A stretch of DNA of 25,714 nt, taken from assembly GCA_900543455.1 (NCBI GenBank), contig UQRR01000024.1, positions 1 through 25,714 of the forward strand, given 5' to 3'. The position numbers were made by a program, and so were the translations under genes. Each line of letters starts with the position of its first letter. The first letter of the stretch is position 1. The notes under the pieces were generated by a model. That model made no database searches. It worked only from the letters and a program-made list of their open reading frames with translations, and was not told the origin of the DNA. Source of the stretch: an uncultured Dialister sp. GTDB lineage: Bacteria; Bacillota; Negativicutes; Veillonellales; Dialisteraceae. Below are positions 1 to 6,589 of this stretch, piece by piece.

Positions 1-180
1 CTTGAATACCGCTTTCGGGCATCGCCACCATCTATACTCCGCGGCGCTTCTATTTTTTTATGCGCCGCACCACCCCCTTTGAACCCTCTGAACCTGTTGA
101 ACCCGCTGAACCTCTTTCGCATGTAATCAAGGGACGAGCCGCCCCACGGGCTAACCCTGAACCTCATCGGGTGTCATACA
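1..180 (-). repeat. Composite intergenic repeat, reverse orientation
   Basis: The block reads, in order, the GGGCATCGCC mini-hairpin, a GC hairpin (CCGCGGCGCTTC paired with ATGCGCCGC across a T-rich loop), a degenerate TGAACC array (GAACCCTCTGAACCTGTTGAACC) and the block ending in CCCCACGGGCTAACCCTGAACC. The same modules in the same order recur elsewhere in the window on either strand, for example inverted at 15780-16010 and 23456-23620. A 76-codon open frame crosses it but is made only of repeat units. Confidence 0.8.
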
Positions 181-188
181 ATGGGAAA

Positions 189-229
189 ACGGGCGGCAGA
201 AACGATTTCGTTTCTGCCGCCCGTCTTTT
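189..229 (-). terminator. Strong hairpin terminator downstream of proA, possibly bidirectional
   Basis: A perfect 17-bp stem (ACGGGCGGCAGAAACGA and its complement) with a 2-nt loop is followed on the minus strand by GTTTTCCC and on the plus strand by CTTTTG. It lies about 125 nt past the proA stop, so it most likely ends that transcript. It may also stop plus-strand transcription entering from the left. Confidence 0.75.
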
Positions 230-261
230 GCGTGGAGGAGGCGCGAAGCGCCGCACCGTTC

Positions 262-353
262 TCGTTGAACCTGTTGAACCTAATCCCTAATCCCTAGCTA
301 CTAGTCCCTAGTCACTAGTCCCCAGTCCCTAGTCCCTAGTCCCTAGTCGCTCA
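262..353. repeat. Period-7 array abutting the proA stop codon
   Basis: TGAACCT units are followed by a run of AATCCCT, AGTCCCT and AGTCACT units, almost all spaced 7 nt apart. The array reaches the proA stop codon (354-356) with no other sequence between. Confidence 0.85.
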
Positions 354-1637
354 TTACTTCAGATCCTTAAAATGGAACTGCTTTTTCCCCGATGCGTAGT
401 CGCCTACGGTCTGTCCGTGGCCGAAGAGCTTGTACTTGTAGGAGATGAGGCCTTCAAGGCCGACAGGGCCTCTGGCGTGGATCTTGGAGGTGGAGATGCC
501 GACTTCTGCGCCGAAGCCGTAGCGGAAGCCGTCGGCGAAGCGGGTGGAGGCATTCTGATAGACGCCGGCGGAGTCGACGAGTGCCATGAAGCGTTTGGCA
601 GCTTCCGGATTTTTCGTCATGATGCAGTCGGTGTGATGGCTGCCGAAAGTATTGATGTGGGAGATCGCTTCGTCCAGATCGCCGACGAGCTTGATGGCAA
701 GGGTTAGAGAGAGGTATTCCTTGTGGAAACTTTCGCTCTCAGGAATGACATCGACAGGGATGATGGTATTCACTTCTTGCGTGCCGCGGATCGTGACGCT
801 GGCTTCGGTGAGGGCGCGGGCGAGTTTCGGCAGGAAATCCTTCGCTATGCTCCGATGGACGAGGATGGTCTCGACCGCATTGCAGGCTGCGGGGTACTGC
901 ACCTTGGCGTCCACGATGGCGGGGATGGTGATTTCTTCCTCATAGTCCTTGTCGACGTAGATGTGGCACACGCCGTCCGCATGGCCGAGGACGGGGATCG
1001 CGGTGTGAGACATGATGTACTGCACGAAGGCATTCGAGCCGCGCGGGATGAGGAGGTCGACGGATTCGTGACATTCGAGAAGCTCATCGATCTCATTGTG
1101 CTGCTCGGCCTGGAGCAGTGCATTTTCCGGAAGACCGGCAGCGATGGCAGCCTTCTGGATCAGGCGGAAGAGGACGCGGTTCGTGAAGGTCGTTTCCTTG
1201 CCGCCCTTCAGGATGGCACAGTTGCCGCTCTTCAGGCAGAGGGAGGAGATCTGTACCAGCGCGTCGGGGCGGGCTTCGAAGATGACGCCGATGACGCCGA
1301 TGGGGCAGGTCACGCGGTAGAGAGAGAGCCCTTCGTCGAGCTCGCGGGCGAGTGTCACGCGATCGATCGGATCCGGCAGAGCGATGAGGCCGGTGAGTTC
1401 TGCTTCCACGTCGGCGAGCTTCCCTTCATCGAATTTGAGGCGCTTCTTGACGGCAGGAGCGATGCCGTTCTCTTCTGCCAGCGCGAGGTCTTTGTGATTG
1501 GCGGCAAAGATTTCTTCTTTGCTTGCAAGGAGCGACTCGCGGATGAGGGCGAGCGCGTGATTTCTTTTTTCGAGGGAAGACGCAGCCAGAATGGGGGAGG
1601 CGAGCTTCATTTTGCGGGTTTCTTCTTTGATGTTCAT
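354..1637 (-). CDS. proA: Glutamate-5-semialdehyde dehydrogenase (gamma-glutamyl phosphate reductase)
   Basis: This cytoplasmic enzyme makes the second step of proline synthesis, the NADPH-dependent reduction of gamma-glutamyl phosphate to glutamate-5-semialdehyde. The 427-residue product has the usual ProA length. The aldehyde-dehydrogenase fold is recognisable from GVIFEARPDA near residues 117-126, GNCAILKGGKE at 138-148, and the catalytic cysteine Cys252 in YPAACNAVE. The start is supported by an AAAGGATCC ribosome site just upstream. proB is not adjacent, so the gene seems to stand alone. Period-7 repeats touch its stop codon and lie just upstream of its start. I am confident of the identity. 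Confidence 0.96.
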   Translation of the reverse strand: MNIKEETRKMKLASPILAASSLEKRNHALALIRESLLASKEEIFAANHKDLALAEENGIAPAVKKRLKFDEGKLADVEAELTGLIALPDPIDRVTLARELDEGLSLYRVTCPIGVIGVIFEARPDALVQISSLCLKSGNCAILKGGKETTFTNRVLFRLIQKAAIAAGLPENALLQAEQHNEIDELLECHESVDLLIPRGSNAFVQYIMSHTAIPVLGHADGVCHIYVDKDYEEEITIPAIVDAKVQYPAACNAVETILVHRSIAKDFLPKLARALTEASVTIRGTQEVNTIIPVDVIPESESFHKEYLSLTLAIKLVGDLDEAISHINTFGSHHTDCIMTKNPEAAKRFMALVDSAGVYQNASTRFADGFRYGFGAEVGISTSKIHARGPVGLEGLISYKYKLFGHGQTVGDYASGKKQFHFKDLK

Positions 1638-1659
1638 GGCAGGATCCTTTCGGAGAGAT

Positions 1660-1712
1660 TAGTGACTGGTAGCTAGTGACTAGTGACTGGTGACTGGTGA
1701 CTGGGAGATATT
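1660..1712. repeat. GTGACTAG/GTGACTGG period-7 array upstream of proA
   Basis: About seven tandem units of the form GTGACTR, spaced 7 nt with minor variation (GTAGCTA variants), lie between the proA start and the inverted-repeat element at 1714. Confidence 0.85.
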
Positions 1713-1713
1713 A

Positions 1714-1842
1714 GGGAAACACTGATTAAATCGCTGGAGGAATAAGCCACCGCGAATAGCGAGCTATTTAAGAATGGTTATGACGAAGTCTTGCTTGAAA
1801 ATACATGCCAAGTCGGACTCTGCGATTTAATCAGTGCTTCCC
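1714..1842. mobile_element. MITE-like element with 20-bp terminal inverted repeats
   Basis: The left end GGGAAACACTGATTAAATCG (1714-1733) and the right end (1823-1842) are inverted copies differing at one base. The element is 129 bp and non-coding. Inside is a small hairpin, AATAGC-GA-GCTATT (1756-1769). I see no clear target-site duplication. The first 13 bases, GGGAAACACTGAT, recur at 10049-10061, so they are probably the end of a dispersed element family. Calling it mobile is an inference from structure only. Confidence 0.6.
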
Positions 1843-1907
1843 TGGCAGCGTTTTCATTCGCAAGGAAGGAGCGGCCTGTCTCACGGGCTAATCCTGAACC
1901 AATCAAA

Positions 1908-2786
1908 CTACAATGTCGTATTTCTTATATACTCGATATACTCTTTATATTGTCTGGCGGCTTCGTAGTCGTGGAGGGGGAAGCATTCGCTCGCCCAGCG
2001 CAGGAAGAGCCACAGACAGCCGAAGAAAACGAGAAATTGCAGCATACGGTGAATGACGGAGTAGGACTTTCTGTTCTTCGGGATCCACTTCGGAGAGAGA
2101 CAGTAGGCACTCCGGTAGATCCATTTCGCGTAGAGCGCCGCGAAGGAGAGGGCGAGCGCGAGGAAAAAGAGGAGCAACAGCAGCGAGATGTGCGAGAGCA
2201 CGATGCGCTCGAACCAGCGGCTGGTGTTTGTCAGAGCGAAAAACATTTCTTTCGATGTCATCATGATCCCCATGAATTCGTAGTGCGTGAGGAAGATGAA
2301 GGCATTGAAGGTGAAGAAGCAGACGAGCGCGAGGCAGATCAGCGTTGCGAGCCGTTTGCCGACATAGACGCGGCTGATCACGTTCATCACGAAGAAGAGG
2401 AGGAGCAGGATCGCCATCGCGGTCAGAAAGTAGGGCGAGAGGTGATTGAAGGAGGCGTCCTTCATGCCGTTCGCCGCGTGCGTCAGCACATAGGGGAAGA
2501 TGAGGATCCATGAGAAGAAGGGAATGTATCCGATCCGCCAGAAGGGATGCAGAAGGCTGCGCCTCGTGACGAGCTCGGTCAGGAAGAAGAGCAGGCCGCA
2601 TTCCGCAAAGCTGCGAAGGCAGCGGTACCACTCTGTGAGCCCCGTGATGCCGAGCGCGGCATAGTATAGATAGACAGGAAGGAGAAGGGCGAAGGTGAGC
2701 AGCAGGTAGAGAGCGATCTCTTTCGCGGAAATCGCCGCCCACCACAGCGAGAGCTTCTCATGCTCCTGCGCGAGGAAATTTTTCAT
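1908..2786 (-). CDS. Polytopic membrane protein resembling the membrane domain of a phosphoethanolamine transferase/sulfatase-family enzyme; probably truncated
   Basis: The 292-residue product has about seven hydrophobic segments (roughly 24-46, 63-78, 84-104, 119-139, 147-167, 194-219 and 245-262). The loop with TSKEMFFALTNTSRW and the C-terminal FPLHDYEAARQYKEY resemble the region just before the catalytic domain in EptA/LtaS-type enzymes. The protein stops exactly where that domain would begin (after YIRNTTL) and no sulfatase-fold metal site follows. The start has an ATAAGGAGATT ribosome site. A repeat-derived TTTGATTGG...AGCCCGTGAG block and then the 1714-1842 element follow the stop. The family assignment is tentative. 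It could instead be an intact uncharacterised membrane protein. Confidence 0.65.
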   Translation of the reverse strand: MKNFLAQEHEKLSLWWAAISAKEIALYLLLTFALLLPVYLYYAALGITGLTEWYRCLRSFAECGLLFFLTELVTRRSLLHPFWRIGYIPFFSWILIFPYVLTHAANGMKDASFNHLSPYFLTAMAILLLLFFVMNVISRVYVGKRLATLICLALVCFFTFNAFIFLTHYEFMGIMMTSKEMFFALTNTSRWFERIVLSHISLLLLLFFLALALSFAALYAKWIYRSAYCLSPKWIPKNRKSYSVIHRMLQFLVFFGCLWLFLRWASECFPLHDYEAARQYKEYIEYIRNTTL

Positions 2787-2821
2787 AGGAATCTCCTTAT
2801 CAGGAATGAGTTACTTCTATT

Positions 2822-2850
2822 AGTATAGAGGCCTTGCGGGATTTCAGCAA
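2822..2850 (-). promoter_or_regulatory. Sigma-A promoter for the 1908-2786 gene
   Basis: On the minus strand TTGCTG (2845-2850) and TATACT (2822-2827) are separated by 17 nt, about 35 nt upstream of the start codon. Confidence 0.6.
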
Positions 2851-2865
2851 GAGGAATCAGGCTGA

Positions 2866-3122
2866 AGGGTTCAGGGTGAGTTCGTGGGGCGGGGCGTCCA
2901 TGGATTACGTTTGAAAGCCTCGCTTGAATGAGAAATTAGAAATGCGAAATGCGAAATGGTGGTGCGGCGCATAAAAATATGGAAGCGCCGCGGAGTATAA
3001 AATAATGGCGATGCCCGTAGGTGGTATTTAGTCACCAGTCACCAGTCACCAGTCACAAGTCACAAGTCACTAGTCACTTGGGGCTCCTAATCCCTAGCCA
3101 CTAATCCCTAATCCCTAGTCAC
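2866..3122 (+). repeat. Composite intergenic repeat, forward orientation
   Basis: Modules in order: GGTTCAGGGTGAG, a GTGGGGCGGGGCGTCC...GATTACG block, GAAATTAG/GAAATGC octamers, a GC hairpin (GCGGCGC, A/T loop, GCGCCGC, 2972-2999), GGCGATGCCCGTAGGTGGTATT, then about fifteen CAGTCAC, AAGTCAC and TAATCCC units. This is one of the most complete copies. With the lpxC promoter and leader that follow, it accounts for the 550-bp gap before lpxC. Confidence 0.85.
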
Positions 3123-3156
3123 TGCTTCCGAGATTCTCAAAAACCTGCGAAAAATC

Positions 3157-3185
3157 TTGAACAGTTCTTGAAAACAGTATATAAT
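3157..3185 (+). promoter_or_regulatory. Sigma-A promoter for lpxC
   Basis: TTGAAC (3157-3162), a 17-nt spacer and a perfect TATAAT (3180-3185) lie just after the repeat block. The predicted leader is about 150 nt. Nothing in the leader is recognisable as a riboswitch. Confidence 0.75.
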
Positions 3186-3339
3186 TAACTAGTTATTATG
3201 AATACATATATATAACGGCATCGCGGGGCGGAGCTTGGCATCGGGGGCATTTATCATTCTGACCGTAGGCGGGCAGTGTTTCCCTGGATCCTCTCCGACT
3301 TCTTGCCGTGATCTTTCTTTCTCATGAAAGGTACTCATC

Positions 3340-4167
3340 GTGAATAGAAAACAGCACACCATCCAGAAACCGGTCACTTACAAAGGCAATGGCCTGCACT
3401 CCGGGCTGCCTGTGACCATGACCATGCATCCGGCCAAAGCCGGCACGGGCATCCTCTTCCGGAGAAGCGATCTTGCGGGCGCGCCGACAGTCGCTGCGAA
3501 GAGCCAGAATATCACCAATACCATGCGCGCAACTACGCTCGAGGACGGCGCGGCGAAAGTTTTCACCGTCGAGCATGTCCTCTCCGCACTCTTTGCGCTT
3601 CACATCGACAACTGCCTGATCGAGATGGACTCTGCCGAGCCGCCGGTCGGTGACGGCTCGTCCAAGACCTTTGTCGACATGGTGCTTGAAGCTGGCATCG
3701 AAGAGCAGGAAGAAACCATCCCGGTCCTCACGCTCGATCACAGCGTCGCTGTCTATGAGGGCGACAAGAAATTCATCGCTGCGCTCCCCTATGATGGCCT
3801 TCGCGTGACCTTCACTTCCATCAATCCGCATCCGCTCCTCGGCTGCCAGACGCTGGACGTGATCCTTGACGAAGAAAGCTATCGGAAAGAAATCTCTCCC
3901 GCCCGCACCATCGGCTTCACCTGGGAGCTCGAAGCCATGAGAAAGATGGGCCTTGGCAAAGGCGGCACGCTGGAAAATGCGGTCGTCTACTCCGAAGACA
4001 AATGTCTCTCGAAGCTCCGCTTCGAAGATGAACTGGTCCGTCACAAGATCTTAGATATCTTGGGCGACATTTCCCTCGTGGGCCCGCTGCAGGCGCACAT
4101 CATCGCCGTCCTCGGCAGCCACAAGCTGAATGCCGAGCTGTCTGAAAAGCTGCAGGTACTGAAATAA
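3340..4167 (+). CDS. lpxC: UDP-3-O-acyl-N-acetylglucosamine deacetylase
   Basis: LpxC is the zinc amidase that commits UDP-acyl-GlcNAc to lipid A synthesis. The 275-residue product starts at GTG with GAAAGG 8 nt upstream, which gives the typical N-terminus (TIQKPVTYKGNGLHSG). Zinc ligands are visible as His79 in VEHVLSAL and His235/Asp239 in RHKILDILGD. Glu78 and His261 (GSHKLN) fit the catalytic base and acid-base histidine, and RTIGF is at 190-194. It heads the lpxC-fabZ-lpxA block and shows that this Firmicute-type genome encodes an outer membrane with lipid A. A sigma-A promoter lies about 155 nt upstream. Confidence 0.96.
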   Translation: MNRKQHTIQKPVTYKGNGLHSGLPVTMTMHPAKAGTGILFRRSDLAGAPTVAAKSQNITNTMRATTLEDGAAKVFTVEHVLSALFALHIDNCLIEMDSAEPPVGDGSSKTFVDMVLEAGIEEQEETIPVLTLDHSVAVYEGDKKFIAALPYDGLRVTFTSINPHPLLGCQTLDVILDEESYRKEISPARTIGFTWELEAMRKMGLGKGGTLENAVVYSEDKCLSKLRFEDELVRHKILDILGDISLVGPLQAHIIAVLGSHKLNAELSEKLQVLK

Positions 4168-4214
4168 TGAAGAATGGTGATGCAGCACATCATTATCAGG
4201 AAGCATCGCGCATT

Positions 4215-4305
4215 TTTCCGGTGACCAGTGACCAGTGACAAGTCACTAGTCACTAGTCACTCCTAATCCCTGGCTGCTAGTCACAAGCTACTAGTCACTA
4301 AAAAT
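4215..4305. repeat. Period-7 array between lpxC and fabZ
   Basis: Runs of CCAGTGA/CAAGTCA/CTAGTCA units and TAATCCC variants fill most of the 177-bp lpxC-fabZ spacer. No terminator is seen, so read-through from lpxC into fabZ is plausible. Confidence 0.8.
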
Positions 4306-4344
4306 AGATTCCCATCCCCGTACATTTTCAAGGAGGAAACACTT

Positions 4345-4800
4345 ATGGAACTCAACGTAGAAGAAATCATGGAAATCCTGCCGCATCGCTATCCGATGCT
4401 CTTGGTCGACAAGATCACCGAGCTTGTCCCGATGGACTATGCCATCGGCGTGAAGTCCGTCACCATGAATGAACCATTTTTCCAGGGGCATTTCCCGGGA
4501 CATCCCGTCATGCCGGGCGCTCTCATCTGTGAAGCCATGGCGCAGGTCGGCGGCGTAGCACTCCAGTATCCGGAAGAAAACAGAGGCCTCATCCCTATGT
4601 TCACCGGCATGGATCACGTCCGTTTCCGCTCTCCGGTTCTCCCCGGCGACCAGATGGTCACCAAGGCTGTCATCAAGAAGATCATCGGCCGCATGGGCAA
4701 AGTCCACTGCGAATGCTCGGTCGATGGCGTGCACAAGGCAGAAGCAGATTTCCTCTTCTACCTGCTCGATCCGAATGAAGGACCGGAAGATAAGAAATAA
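4345..4800 (+). CDS. fabZ: 3-hydroxyacyl-[acyl-carrier-protein] dehydratase
   Basis: FabZ dehydrates (3R)-hydroxyacyl-ACP in fatty acid elongation, competing with the LpxA acyltransferase for the same ACP substrate pool. The 151-residue hot-dog-fold product has HRYPMLLVDK at 14-23, catalytic His49 in FFQGHFPGHPVMPG and Glu63 in ICEAMAQVGG. The ribosome site AAGGAGGAAA is strong. It lies between lpxC and lpxA as in many Gram-negative and Negativicutes lipid A clusters, but here with long repeat-bearing spacers on both sides. Confidence 0.96.
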   Translation: MELNVEEIMEILPHRYPMLLVDKITELVPMDYAIGVKSVTMNEPFFQGHFPGHPVMPGALICEAMAQVGGVALQYPEENRGLIPMFTGMDHVRFRSPVLPGDQMVTKAVIKKIIGRMGKVHCECSVDGVHKAEADFLFYLLDPNEGPEDKK

Positions 4801-4804
4801 GATA

Positions 4805-5040
4805 GCTGTCCGGGTCAGGGGTAGCCCCGAGGACGTGCCGTCCTTTGATTGGGAATGAAAGCTCTGCTCGAATGAGGAATTAGGAATGAAGGTGGCGGCT
4901 TTGCCGCGAATATATATGGGGCGATGCCCGAAAGTCGTATTCAAGTCACCAGTCACCAGTCGCTAGGCGCTACTAATCCCTAGCTACTAGTTACCAGCTC
5001 CTAGTCACTAGTCACTAGTCACCAGTCACTCGAAGCTACG
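4805..5040 (+). repeat. Composite intergenic repeat, forward orientation
   Basis: Modules: a GGGTAGCCCCGAGGACGTGCCGTCC block ending CCTTTGATTGGG, octamers GGAATTAG/GAATGAGG, GGTGGCGGCTTTGCCGC, ATATATGGGGCGATGCCCGA, GTCGTATTCAAGTCACC and about twelve period-7 units. It occupies over half of the 452-bp fabZ-lpxA gap. Confidence 0.85.
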
Positions 5041-5156
5041 GATCCCTGATCCTGATTTTTTCAAAATTCCAAAATGGTTAAAAATCGGCGAAATAGAGAG
5101 AGAATAATAATAAACGGCGATAGATCGCCGGATTTCGCTTGAGATGAAAGTATAAT

Positions 5157-5186
5157 TTGACTGTTTGTGGGCGGATTATGTATTAA
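5157..5186 (+). promoter_or_regulatory. Possible promoter for lpxA
   Basis: TTGACT (5157-5162), 18 nt and TATTAA (5181-5186) lie about 65 nt upstream of the lpxA start. A TATAAT (5151-5156) just upstream has no good -35. A small hairpin CGGCGAT-AG-ATCGCCG lies at 5115-5130. Together these suggest lpxA can be transcribed independently. Confidence 0.4.
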
Positions 5187-5252
5187 GAAAACTTAAACAC
5201 GCCTTTGGGCGGTCAAGAAATCAGCGCAAGCTGTCATAAAGGGGAAAGAACA

Positions 5253-6071
5253 ATGGAACTCAAAGTATTGAAAAACGAGGCACCGGATATCCATCCGTCA
5301 GCCGTTATTCATCCGAGCGCGATCATTCACAAGAATGTCGTCATCGGTGCTTATGCCTACATCGGAGAAAACTGCGAGATCGGCGAAGGCACCATCATCG
5401 GACCGCATGCTGTCATCGCGAAGAATGTCCGCATGGGCAAAGAAAATCACATTTATCCGCATGCGGTCATTGGAGAAGACCCGCAGGATCTGAAATTCGC
5501 AGACGAATACAGCACCGTCGTCATCGGCGATCACAATCTTCTCCGTGAATACGTCACCATTCACAGAGCGACCGGAGAAAACTGCGAGACACGCATCGGC
5601 TCTTACAATATGCTGCAGGCTTATACCCATGTCGCACATAACTGCTGCTTCGGCGACCACATCGTCATGTCCTCCTTCTCGGGCGCGGCAGGTCATGTCA
5701 CTGTCGAAGACCATGCGGTCATCGGCGGCATGAGCGGTCTTCACCAGTTCGTCAAGATCGGTGCCTGCGCCATGGTCGGCGGCATGTCCAAGATCGTGCA
5801 GGACGTCTGCCCTTATGTCATCGCAGATGGCAATCCAGCCCGCATCGTAGGGCTGAACAGCGTCGGCCTTTCCAGAAATGGCATCACACCGGAAGGCAAG
5901 AGCCTCCTCAAGAAGGCCTATCGCATCATTTTCCGCTCCGGCATGAAGCTCTCCGAAGCCATCGAAGAAATGGAGCAGGACTTCCCGTCCACACCGGAAG
6001 TAGAGCATCTCCTCCGCTTCCTGCGTAACTGTGAACGCGGACTCTGCCGTACCAGAGAAAGAGACAGATAA
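5253..6071 (+). CDS. lpxA: Acyl-ACP--UDP-N-acetylglucosamine O-acyltransferase
   Basis: LpxA acylates the 3-OH of UDP-GlcNAc, the first step of lipid A synthesis, in the cytoplasm. The product from ATG at 5253 is 272 residues, preceded by AAAGGGGAAAG. The in-frame extension to 5205 lacks a ribosome site and the conserved N-terminus. The first two thirds are left-handed beta-helix hexapeptide repeats (for example IGENCEIGEGTIIG). Catalytic His129 sits in AYTHVAHNC, and EYVTIHRATGEN matches the conserved substrate loop. The C-terminal third is the helical domain. A terminator follows at once, so lpxI and lpxB are not co-transcribed here. Confidence 0.96.
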   Translation: MELKVLKNEAPDIHPSAVIHPSAIIHKNVVIGAYAYIGENCEIGEGTIIGPHAVIAKNVRMGKENHIYPHAVIGEDPQDLKFADEYSTVVIGDHNLLREYVTIHRATGENCETRIGSYNMLQAYTHVAHNCCFGDHIVMSSFSGAAGHVTVEDHAVIGGMSGLHQFVKIGACAMVGGMSKIVQDVCPYVIADGNPARIVGLNSVGLSRNGITPEGKSLLKKAYRIIFRSGMKLSEAIEEMEQDFPSTPEVEHLLRFLRNCERGLCRTRERDR

Positions 6072-6080
6072 AAGGCAAAT

Positions 6081-6123
6081 AAAAAACACCCGTAGCGTAC
6101 CCCTTCGCTGCGGGTGTTTTTTT
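6081..6123 (+). terminator. Intrinsic terminator after lpxA
   Basis: AACACCCG pairs with CGGGTGTT around an inner GTAGCG/CGCTGC stem, followed by seven T. It is about 10 nt past the lpxA stop and also has an A-run upstream, so it could work both ways. Confidence 0.9.
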
Positions 6124-6184
6124 GATTGCAATGAGAAATGGTGGCGGAAAAGCTGCGCTCCGTAACCTCGAAGTTTGAAGGCGG

Positions 6185-6530
6185 GGGTGAGTGGCTAGGG
6201 ATGAGGAGCCTCAAGTGACTAGTGACTGGTGACTAAGAGATTGAGAGACTAGGAGACTAAGAGACTGGGAGACATCAGACTCCCGTATCGTCATTTCGAG
6301 CGCAAGCGAGAAATCTTTGTCATTCGCGGCTCAGCGGTCGATGTTTGAAACTCCTAAACGGGAAACCTGCTACCCGCTCACTTTCGGGCATCGTCCATAT
6401 ATATTTGCGGCGAAGCCGCCACCACCATTCCTAATTCCTCATTCCTAATTCCTCATTCGCGCAAAGCTTTCATTCATAATCAGTGGACGGAGCCGCCCAA
6501 GGGGCTAACCCTGAACCTTGAACCATGAAC
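6185..6530 (-). repeat. Composite intergenic repeat, reverse orientation, with a GAGACTAA variant and an embedded 27-nt unit
   Basis: GTGACTA period-7 units (6210-6232) change into a period-8 run of GAGACTAA/GAGACTGG (6239-6272). A unit GTCATTTCGAGCGC...GAAATCT lies at 6290-6316. Then come TTTCGGGCATCG, TATATATTTGCGGCGAAGCCGCC, period-8 ATTCCTCA/ATTCCTAA units, and GGACGGAGCCGCCCAAGGGGCTAACCCTGAACC. It accounts for most of the 518-bp gap between lpxA and the next gene. Confidence 0.85.
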
Positions 6531-6548
6531 CCTTCCCCCCCTCAATAC

Positions 6549-6581
6549 AAAATCCCGCCGGAGTGACTCCGACGGGATTTT
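6549..6581 (-). terminator. Intrinsic terminator of the first AGCS symporter gene
   Basis: AAAATCCCGTCGGAGT/ACTCCGGCGGGATTTT forms an almost perfect stem on the minus strand about 10 nt past the stop codon, ending in a T-run. Confidence 0.85.
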
Positions 6582-6589
6582 CCCGCAAT

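Noticed and set aside
60..290. 76-codon plus-strand frame rich in EP repeats
   Set aside because: It is the translation of TGAACC/GAACCC repeat arrays plus a terminator hairpin, and has no ribosome site.
723..1676. Long plus-strand frame opposite proA
   Set aside because: It is antisense to a clear proA gene, and its composition matches a codon-bias shadow. The same holds for the long plus-strand frames opposite the AGCS genes (7277-7972, 10527-11270, 13813-15156, 16767-18161).
1791..2513. 240-codon plus-strand frame with an E/H/R-rich sequence
   Set aside because: It overlaps the inverted-repeat element and runs antisense to the membrane protein gene, with low-complexity charged sequence typical of a shadow.
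2990..3120. Regularly spaced repeats that might be a CRISPR array
   Set aside because: Units are 7-8 nt with no spacers of constant length, there are no 23-40 nt direct repeats, and no cas genes are present.
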